From Membranipora membranacea (taxonomy: Eukaryota > Bryozoa > Gymnolaemata > Cheilostomatida > Membraniporidae), in contig OU612075.1 in assembly GCA_914767715.1 (NCBI GenBank), forward strand, positions 1,488,001-1,552,000: a stretch of DNA of 64,000 nucleotides, read 5' to 3'. This document shows positions 37,621 to 48,700 of this stretch, one piece after another. The stretch's first letter is position 1; each line of letters opens with the position of its first letter. Position numbers and translations under genes: made by a program. Under the pieces are notes generated by a model. The model was not told the origin of the DNA, ran no database searches, and saw only the letters and a program-made list of their open reading frames with translations.

Positions 37621-39479
37621 AAACCAAGGAGTAACTGCTAGGTTAAATATCTCCGTCATCCAGCTTGTTCTTATAATAATAAACTGTAACAGATAACCGC
37701 ACATAAAAACCTAGTCTGATATAAGACAAAATATTAAATCCCTTCACCCCCCCTCACCACTAGCCAGTGGGCAGGCAGTCGCAGGCTGTCACCCCCGACA
37801 GCCTGCCAAGGCTACCTTACCACTCTGTTTTAGATATCTCAGGGATATAGAAATTACTTGAGAATTGATCAATGTCAGCTGTGTACTGTAAGAATGCTCC
37901 CAGCAACAGATTAGGTATTTTGGCCTCATACCAGGTATATTTCTAAATTTTACTTTGTAAATGAATGCTTACTGAGGTCTGAGTAAGCAGTCATTTGAAA
38001 TACAAAATATGGTGTTGTAATAATAATGTAAGTCAAAGAATGTGCATCAAAGAATTGATTGAATAATAATAAATAACTTACACACTGAACTGATTTGAAC
38101 CAGTCCAATGCAATTGAGTAGTTCTTATTGTGAACCTATCTATATAGGCTATCATCATCTAGACAATAGATCAAAATATGCTCAGAAGATACTATATATA
38201 TAACTTTTTAGATACCTTTGTATTTGTACTAAGTGCAAAGTAGTATTACTAGAAGCAAGGAGGACTGTCCTTGCTAGAAGTAGTAGATCTGTTTTGTCAT
38301 ATTCAATGTATTGAAATGATCTGAGTGGACTCACTATTTTTAGGAAACAACAAATTATTGGTCAAATATTGTGTTTTCGACTATGATTGGCTCATATTGA
38401 AAAGTATGAAACACACAAGCATCCACACCATGCCCTTGTCCATGGACATACAACTGGAGTATGGGCACACAACTTCCTTCAATAAGTTTTACCATGCATG
38501 GATTGCCCTGGTTTGACCATACCGCTTTGTACTTGCTTGCTGCCCAATTGCTAACAATACCATAGCATAGTTTTACACTAATCAACTCCATACTATATTG
38601 ACACTAGCTAGTGCGTCAACGGATCCATGTAGCTTGTTGTGCTCATGATATTCCTTTGGCCGAAACAGCAATTCAATCATGACTCATGTCTCATTATACT
38701 GTACACATAAACATTCAGTTAACTGATGTATACTTCAATTTCAGCTTCTCGATAAAGGAGCAACAATACTCCGAGGGAGAATACATGAGAGATGAGAGAT
38801 ATTTACTGGATTACGCTAATTTAGCGAACATTTGCGGTATCTGTTATACTATTTTGAGAAGGAAATAGAAGTGTTTCTTTGTCAGCCCACTCATGTTTGC
38901 CTCATTGGCTTTTATTCACAACCAAGTGAGATGCTCGAGTGTAGGGTCATGACACAAGTTTTACAAAGCCTTATAAAATTAACATTGGTGTATTTTGCAT
39001 GATGATTAATTGGATCCTTCGGAAGCTTAATCATTCAATATAATATGATTTAGTAGACCTCATCTTTTCAAAGTTACTGAGTCTTGGGATACACTATACC
39101 ACAAGTTGATCACCAGTTAATATTAATAGCGTATCACTATAATAGAGGACATTTATTAATTATACATTTATTTGTACAGGATTCTGATGCCGAAAAGCTT
39201 CTGAATTGATATAAATATACATAATGTAAGGTCAGAGAAAATGCTATGAAATAATGTTGCACTCTTCAACCCTTACTGTGTGAAACATTAAATATAAGTA
39301 CGAGCAGTCATCTACCGTAACTCAAATAGTATAATACAACATTCCCCAACACTTTTATACAATAAATAGTACAGTGTCTCTGTATATGAATGTAAAATAA
39401 ATCATTGATTAAAATCATATATCTTTCCACCTCAAAGTAGTAGCTAACAAATTCAACAGTGTCGTTACATGACGCTCTC
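37620..39479. other. Intergenic region 3' of Roco-caspase copy 2
   Basis: Nothing supportable as a gene. It holds a small hairpin (AGGCTGTC...GACAGCCT, about 37,781-37,803) and short chance frames. Confidence 0.5.
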
Positions 39480-39798
39480 TCATGGAGCTTGAGCAGCCGG
39501 TGTAGCTGGGGCAGCCGGAGTAGTTGGAGCAGCCGGTGTAGCTGGAGCAACCGGAGAAGCTGGAGCAGCCGGAGTAGCAGGAGTAGCAGGAGTAGCAGGA
39601 GTAGCTGGAGCAGCTGGAGTAGCTGGCACTCTTCTCCTCTTCAGAATATTCCATCTGATATAAGTGTAAGTTCTAGACTGAGGATTATTCATGTCTTCGT
39701 CGGCCATACGATCTGTAATGTGACAATAACAGTAGCTAACTATGATATTCAAGTCCGGCTCCATTTCATTAAAATTAGAGTGAGTTAATCCATATAAC
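39480..39798 (-). other. Copy 2 last exon with Ala/Pro/Thr tail
   Basis: The acceptor TTGTTGTAG opens a 105-codon exon: LYGLTHSNFNEMEPDLNIIV, then RWNILKRRRVPATP, then about 45 residues of A/P/T repeats ending AAQAP and a stop. The repeat is encoded by a 9-bp-type minisatellite (GGAGCAGCC/GGAGTAGCA) at about 39,484-39,630. The tail is low complexity and may be a flexible extension. Confidence 0.75.
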
Positions 39799-42700
39799 CT
39801 ACAACAAATGTAAGTAATATTACTTAATCACTGCACTCAAAAAGTCACAAGTGTACATGTAGAGGGTGTAGGCTAGTTCTTGATGCAAAAAAATGGATCC
39901 AGATCTTAAAAAAGTTCTACTTGAAATAACGAGCCACGAAACCTTTGAATAAATTTTGTTAGATTACCTGACATAAGGTCTGATATCTAACCACAGCAAG
40001 CAGCTATTCATCTGGACCCTGACTATCATCGGTACCTAAATATTTCAATGATAGGACAGCAGTACACTACTCACCTGGTAACCATTCTATAGTAGTATCT
40101 GTATTACCATCAGGATATCTGGGATCTGTCAGAGATTGTGGATGTTCTCCAGCTCTTCTCATATTAACTCCAGGTCTGAGGTATAACTTTCTCAGGTCTG
40201 TGAGAGTAGATATCATTTTCGGCATCTGAGCTATGTAAGCTGCATTCAGACCAGGATTAGCTGCAAGGTAAGCCAGCGTTTGCTCTACTCCATATCTACT
40301 GACAGCCTCTCTTACCTTTGTGTAGAAAATGAAAATTATACAAAAGACATCAATATCATCAAACTCTATACAATTCAAATATAAGCACAATCTAGTCGAG
40401 ATCAAATGTTGATTTGGAATGTAAGGTCAATACATCTCACATCTGGTATGGATGGCGTTCTCGTAGCTGAGGGCTTTTGTTGACCCGGACAGAATCAAGT
40501 TTTATGTGGCAAGGTTCAACTCTCGTTCAACATCACACACCTAGTCCGAATTAAAGTTATGTGTAAAAATACTCACAAGCTCCCCCAAAGTTACGACATC
40601 AAACTGTCCTGCAAACTTGTAGAGCGTTACGACGAGGGCTCTGATGAATGCCGATCCTGTTTCAGGTGATCTAGGAGACACAAACGCTATAAAAAAATAA
40701 TTTATCATGAAGTTAACCTGAACAGAATGGGCTTAGACTTTTCATGATTTTATGACATCACTAAAATTTGGAGGATGTGGGACAGGTAGCTATATATAGT
40801 GATAAAGTGAATGTCGGGGCCAACACTCCGATTCTTTCTTATGTGTTTCCAAACTTTCAAAGATCCTTAGCTCCATTGTCATTTGCGTCTACAGCCAACA
40901 TATTAGAGGAACTACCAAATATAAAACTTACTGTCAAAACTTGATTGCATGATTATTAGATCGGCCACTGATATTGTCTCATTGATACTGTCTACTTCAG
41001 GTAACAGCTGTATGACATCACTTCCTGTCTGATACAGATCTCTTTCTCTAGGTGCTGATGATGTCACTACTAGATCAGATGTACGGGGGAGAGGTTCAGG
41101 TGCAGCTGCACTCAGCTCTGAGATTGAGGGAACTGAGTCTGTAGTATCTAACAACATCTCTCTGCTACCTGTAAGGACGATCACCAGAAACTGATACCAA
41201 AACACAGTACTAAACATACATCATATAGATTGACACATACATATAACAATCTGGTGATTTTAGTGGAAGTTGTATTGACCTACTAAATATGTATCAAATC
41301 ACATCTCATTGATTTGTATGGAGTTGCTTCCACTTGACTGCACAGTTGTCAGACCTGGGAGAGCAACTCAAAATTAGAACTACGAGTTCAGACTTGATCG
41401 ATATAGCGACATGGCAGAGCAGCATTGAGTAAATTTTACATATTTAATAGATCAAGTTTGATCCATTTGCCTGCATTTGGAGTTGCCCCTCCTCTACTGC
41501 GGCATGACCAGTAGAGAGGGGCAACTCCAAACACAGGCAAATGGATCAAACTTGATCTACATTATTTTATTACCAACAACAAACACACTTACAACATGTT
41601 TAATATATATATTCAATACTCTCAATGACCCTTGTCTTGATGTTTGACAGCTTTTAAGATTGTGAAATATTTCAGATGCTGATCTTTACTTAACACGGGA
41701 TAAACTTTACCTGGAGACCGTGGCCGGCTGCTCAAACTAAAAGATAGGTTAATATTTCACTTACTTCCAGCACAAGCTTGTATTACGAGGAGTTTTGGTT
41801 TGCCCCGCATGGCTGGGAAATTTCTTGCAGAGACAATCTTGCTGATGTCTGACAACTTGACCAGTTTACCGTCCACACCTGCTACACAGCCTTCAGTGCC
41901 ATGACTTGTGATCATCAGTACAAACACTCCAATGTTCTTATAGACAGATTCTCCTGTTTCATCTACCAGTTGTGTCTCTCTGTGAATTGCCTCCACCATT
42001 TCCTGAAATATAAATTAAGTTGTGACATCAATAAGCTACACCTGCAAGGTTAACAACATTATCACAAAAATGTGTGTACGTGACAGGAAAGAGTATTTTT
42101 AGTTACGGATAATGATTGCGTCTATAAGAAAGGTAAAGAAATATATAAGTGAATGCAACTATATTTTACACTCATGTTAGATTTACACGATCAATACCTT
42201 TGCTGTGTAGTTCTGATGACCACCTACAACAACAAACCCAAGCTTCACCAAAAGATCTCTCATATTTCTGTAGTCATGTTCTGAGCCTTTCCTGTAAGAG
42301 CCGTTGGGCAGTTTGTACTCATTAGATATTAGGAGTGCTCTCCCTCGTGTCTCAGTCATTGTATACTGGATATAAAAAGCAAATATATAAGTACCAACGC
42401 AATCTGTGTTTCGTTCATACTCGACTTAATAAATAATTGAGGCTGTGATAAATCAGCTGACATCACAAAGTTTATCTGTCTTGTAAATTGATCAAAAGAA
42501 TTTCTGAATATTGTGTAATTGATAGGGAGGGAGTATGTCCATATGTAATTTTAAGCATATGAGATACACAGCATCTTGCAAAAGATATAATTATCACATT
42601 AAATAACACAATAAAAAGACATAAAGATATACTGCTGGAGTCAGTGTAACCTGATTGGCTGAGAGTCCGACAGTATTTATCACAGGGTCCTGAATTATAA

Positions 42701-45700
42701 GAGCTGGCTCCTCTCTCATCTCCTTCATTATCTTATCAATCATTGCTCTGTCTACGGCTGCAGCTTCTAGAAGTGAAAAATCAAAATTCCGATGAGTCTT
42801 GTGGTTTTTAGAAAGTGGATAACAAGCCTTCTCATTCCCGGGATTATTATCATTGATCCAGCTACTTTTGAGCAGGCCTGTTTATCTATGTTGTGTCACA
42901 ATCTCAGCTATTACAGAACATAACACTGTATACATACAGAGACAAAGATTTGTACATACGGTTAGAGGCTGCTGGTGATGTGGGATTCTGACCAGTATTT
43001 ATCATTGCTGTTTGTGAAGGTTGAGAACTTTGACGATGTGGGATCGATCCCAGATAGTCCTTGATTTGTGTCTTCTCATCAGCCGACAACTCGAAACCTG
43101 TAAAATTGAAAATAAAGTTTATACTTATGTGCGCAAGTATTAAGAAAAGCCTTCTAGCATAAATTTTAAGTTTTCAAGAAATTCTCTGGATCTGATATTC
43201 CAGTGATAGAAAAGACTAACTTTGTAGTAAATACTGTTATAGATATAATTTAAGATATAGGTATTCAATTATCTTATCAGTTATCTCCACTTGATATGCC
43301 CGAAAAAGTAAAAATACTTACTAGGAAATCTGAGTGGAGAAGGGACTACAAGAGATCCTCCGTTAGATCTGGCATTAAGACATTCAACAGGCTCTACACC
43401 TGGGAAGGTCCTCAATCTACTTCTGAGTGGAGGGTCTGTGGCAGGGTCTGATGGTGGTGTGTACCAATCTGGATCTGTGTCACAGTCTGGTTTCTCTTCT
43501 CCTGTGTAGATACAGTGGGCACAGAAGAACTTACAGACTGGATGAGCAGCTACCCATACAGACTTCAGGTTCTTTATTACTGCTTCTAAGACATCGATAG
43601 CTTGTTTCCAGCAGGATTCTAGCTGATCTACTGGGGTGTCAGAGTAGAGGAGAACTTCTCGCTTGTTGTGATTGTGAAGCAGTATTGTGATCTTCTGACC
43701 ATGATGAACAAGTGCTCCATTCTTTGCAGCTCGTATCTTGTACCTAGGGTCTGTGAACTGATTCAAGAATGCAACGACAAGCAAGTGGTAGACATAAGAG
43801 GGAGGGGGTAAACCAATAAACCGGATAGCCAGTTTAACTCTCAGAAGACCAGCTGTGGTGGGAAGGAGCTCAATGACATCCGATGATAGGTACGGTATGA
43901 TGAACTTATCCCTTAATGATGTTTTTATTGGTCCACAGATAAGGTAGAAAGTCTGCAGGAGACAGAGCGCCACATCTCTAGGGAATATCTGATTGTCATA
44001 GAGACTCATAAGAAGACACTCATCAAGGACTCCACTTCTTTTGAAGCATTCGACCATTGAGATGTACTTCTCCGCACTAACTATCTTATTGCCAAACACA
44101 AAAGGCTCAAACTCATCAATACGTTGATCCCACATCTCTTCCCCTTTGTGATCGAACAGGGTAGCTATCACTTCGGTGATTGCAGATGTTTTGTGAAACA
44201 CGATCCCCTTCAACATGTCCTCTTTTTCAAACCACATTAATCTGCCCTCATTGTGCATGTATCTAATGACGATCTCTACATGTTTTTCAGCTGGAAATTT
44301 GGCCAGAATGTCAGAAACATATATAAAGGGCATTTCCGCCTGATTCTCAATAAAACCGGCTATTTTCTCCCATATGAAAGGAATCTTCACGCTATGATCC
44401 AGGCACTTCTCAGACAATGCTTTGAGTAGAGCATAAATGCTATTGAGGTCATTCAAGTCATTGCTCACCACATATGTATGCATAGCGCTGAATATTGTAT
44501 TCCTCTTATTAGAAAAACACTCAATCTCCGAGATCAAGTTCTTTCTTTCTTGTGCTAGTGTCCTCTCCTCTTCAAGCATCCTTGAACGTAGCTTTTCCAC
44601 AGACTCCAGGAGCTCAGATTTCCGTAGATTAAAGTCTTCTATTGTTAGTTTGTCTCTGTGTGTGAGAACAAGGAACGGGGGTCCCAACCTCGGGCAGGAG
44701 ATGTACAGGTGGGAGAGAAAATCTGTGCAAAGCTGTTTAGTGGCCTCTTCAATGTTCTTGGACCTGACTAGCTGGTCAAACTGTTCCATATTCACTACAA
44801 CAATAGGGATATAACTGGGCCTTATGGTGAGGTGATATGAGAGGTGATAAACTTTATCACCTCCCAAGTCAAACATTCTCAGCATATTCTGCCCTACAGG
44901 GATTTCATTGGCTTCAAACACTTTGGTTGTCTCATCGACCTCAGCAGACTCATCTCGATGTGTGAGCTGTCGTGTCTGACTCTTCAGACTCCTTATCAGG
45001 CTAGTTTTTCCCGCCATTCTGTTTCCAATGACTGCGGCAGATATGATTGGTCGCCTGACACCAGATTTCTCAGCTAGATCTGTGTAGTATTTCCTGATTG
45101 CAGCTAATCCTTGTTCACAGACTGCATATGGAGGAGATTTGAGATTAAAAGATCTACTACAGTGCAGCTCTATCAGGTTTGGTAAGTCTATCACTGCTGG
45201 ATGAAGCTCCTCTAGAGATTCCATCTGAGACAGATCCAGATGTGTGAGAGACTTCAGTCTTGTCACCACAGCAGGCAGAGAACTGAAGTTGTTGAACGTG
45301 AGATGTAACTTCTCTAGCCGGGTCAGTCCATCCAGGCTATAAGAATAAGAATAGATGATATGAGGGTGATGTCAATGAAGCAATTAGAGATAAACCAATA
45401 ATCTGTATAATAATGTAGGTGACACTAATGTGGGGACTGACAGACTTACACATTTGATGTTAATACTCAATGCTAAAATGTCAGACATAACTACCTATCC
45501 ATCGGCCATATTTTCTTTTTACATTTAAACTTTTCTTGATGGTCTACCCTTCAAACTATCCACTAATATATTTCATACGCCGTGAGATCTTTGATCAATA
45601 TCTTTGTTGGGATATCGGGGTGTTTAATTACAAAAGGTTGCAAATATTTGGTTACTTTTTTGCAGACACAGACTGCCAAATCTGTAAAAACTATGTCAAC

Positions 45701-48700
45701 TGGTGGTGATCGTTTTATATGTTGTAATTTAGAATTAGAAGTTTTGATAATATTAAATTCCTTTAAAGATAGTTGGGTGATTTGTATCATAGCAGGATGC
45801 GCTTGAATTTCATCATAAGTAACTTTTAGGATAAAGCTAAAGTGACCTGTCTTAAAAATTAAGTTGAATAGGGTTGTGTTAGGAGTATTTTCCTCAGATT
45901 AACAGATGAGACCATGAATATGCAATTTATTATTTATGTTATCATTGGAGCAAAGTGCACATTTTTGGCTGATGGCCAGGGAAATTAGGATAGAATCTAA
46001 ATGCAAAGATATTATATATGCATCTTATGCTCAACTACTTAATTGAACCAGAATTTAATTTAATTTAATATGATAACGACTATATCATTTATTATGATAA
46101 GTATTATTCAAAGACAAGCCAGCTTTGAATTTAGTTCACACACTACATAGGTATTAGGTCATGCCTAAAATGATTTTTTGAAAGAAAAACTTTGCATTTT
46201 AAGTTCATAATAATCCAAAACAATCCTCCATTTGAATCAATACACCTGGAACTTTTCTGTAAGAAAAATTCCCCATATCCTCCTACACTGAGCTTCAAGG
46301 CGTTTGATGAGGTATTTATATTTTAACATATATTTCATATTTAATTTGAATCGTTATAAAAATACAGAACTTCAAAGACCTATTTTTAAAATAATATAGG
46401 GCAAATCGTTGGTTATCCTAAAATATGAGAAAAACGCGGTAAGCTAAAACTCCAGCAAAAATTGTATTCTGCTCCTTCAATGGTCAACATTAATTTTTGC
46501 AGGACTTTGATGTCATCTGATTATCAAGGGACATAACGTCAACAAGCACAACAAGCTGAACTACAGGAAAGTTAACTATTGAAAAATAGGAATCAGAAGT
46601 GGTGTAAAGGTGAAGACTTCTAACTTGAATACAACACACCTCGCATGCAGTAAAAAGATCCCCTCTGCCTCTTCAATATTCTTTTACTTTACTCATATTT
46701 ATTTTTGTTATCCCCTGTCTATACAACAGTTCAAACACCCAAATCTCTCAGCATATTCAATGTTTGTGACAAAATAAACCATCAAACCAAAGAATTACCA
46801 GATCTTTGGCGGGCAAGGGTATGGAGAGCGGTTTGAGTACCATACCAAACTTTATTGTTGACTTCGCTATATATTTTGCATGTTGATGACTGGTTAATTG
46901 GTAAAAGAAATGCATCTATTAATTTACTGACTCCGCCCATGATAGCCTGTCAGTAATATTATGTATAATCAAGATGTAAAATGTTCAAGTTTCCTGACAC
47001 ATCTTATATTATAATTTCAAACATCAAATTACATTAAAAAATTAGAAACTTTAATTTTACTCAATAAAATCATAATATGTTTGATTGATATTTGTATCTA
47101 TCACAGGACCAGGTTGAGACTTCATTGGTCAACTTTTTTAGGACCAACAAATTTTCCTAATCTAATTTGAATGCCCCTGCAAACCGCTGACAGTGTAGTG
47201 AACAATTTGTATCCCTTTCTGTCTGATATGAACATCATTAAGATCAGAACTGGTCCTATAAGAGCCTCATGAGTCAAAAATTGAAGCTGATCAAATTTGA
47301 AGTTTTAAAATTTTTGATAATCTATTGCTCTGGAACCCGCCTATTTGAAAATTCAATTAGTGGTTTTTTTAGCACAGACCAAGATGAAGCTGCACTGATT
47401 TTCTTGTCTCAAATAATTCAGCTAAAATAAACTGCTGTCAAATTGTACCAAATTGATACCTCCTTATGTTTTATGATAAATTAATACAAACAGAACTGAC
47501 ACTAGATGACAAGAGAGCTACTTTATTAGTCTAGTTCTGTTCCATCATCCCCCTCCCAAATTTTACATATATCTTAAGTATGCACAATTGGTGAGCACAA
47601 AAATAGGAATGTGGAATAAATAATTTTGGTCAAGCTGGTGAAAATTGAAGTTTTAAAGTTGTTGATATTTTGACTTTTCTGGAACGCAACTATTTTTTGT
47701 CACACATACTTTATTAGGCTAGTTATGATCCATCATCTTCCCAAATTTTAGCTTTACCAGAATGCAAAATGGAATTTGTGATGACAGAAATAGGAATTGG
47801 GAATAAAAAAATTTGGTGAAGCTGATAGAGTGTGAAGTTTTAAAATTGTGGATAATATATTCTTCCGGAACCCTCCTATCTTTTTATACAGCCTCGTGAG
47901 TCAAAAATTCCACTTCAGATAATCATGGAGGGAAAAAGCATTCAAACTTATCTGAAGATCTTATCTATTGAGATACACACACCAGACTCACCTGTCATCT
48001 AGAGATGATAGTTTACATTCAGACAGACTCAGCACTCTGAGGGAGGTAAGACTGTATATTACAGAAGGCAGACCACCCACTGAGAAGTTATTATGTCCTA
48101 TACTCAGCTCCTCCAGCTGACTAAGCTCAGATAGTCTGTCAAATATGTACAAAATAATGTTATATGTAATCAAGACGTACAAGATGAAAGATTCCTGATT
48201 AAATTATATCCTATAATATAAACACGTGTCACAAAATAGCATTATATCTTTACCAATTTAAATCATATATAAAATGGATACAATTTAAAAATTCAATTAG
48301 TGGTTATTTTAGCACAGACCGAGATGAGGCTACACTGATATTCTTGTCTCAAATAATTCGGCTAAAATAAACTGCTGTCAAATTGTACCAAATTGATACC
48401 TCCTTATATTTTATGATAAATTAATACAAACAGAACTGACACTAGATGAGATTGGACAAGAGAGCTAATTTATTAGTCTCGTTCTGATCCATCATCCCTC
48501 TCCCAGATTTTACATATATCTTAAGTATGCACAATTGGTGAGCACAAAAATAGGAATGTGGAATAAATAATTTTGGTCAAGCTGATAGAATGTGAAGTTT
48601 TAAAATTGTGGATAATATATTCTTCTGGAACCCTCCTATCTTTTTATACAGCCTCGTGAGTCAAAAATTCAACTTCAGATAATCATGGAGGGAAAAAGCA

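Noticed and set aside
38750-38800. Similarity to 61,905-61,955 (GATAAAGGAGC and ATGAGAGATGAGAG)
   Set aside because: Too short and gapped to define a repeat family from two copies.
39459-39788. Ser/Arg-rich plus-strand frame and Ser/Tyr/Cys minus frame
   Set aside because: Other frames of the A/P/T minisatellite; only the Ala/Pro/Thr frame continues the caspase exon.
41711-41736. Possible 26-bp or 20-bp microexon between the p20 and linker exons
   Set aside because: Joining 41,765 directly to 41,168 already keeps the frame, and the 26-bp version introduces a stop.
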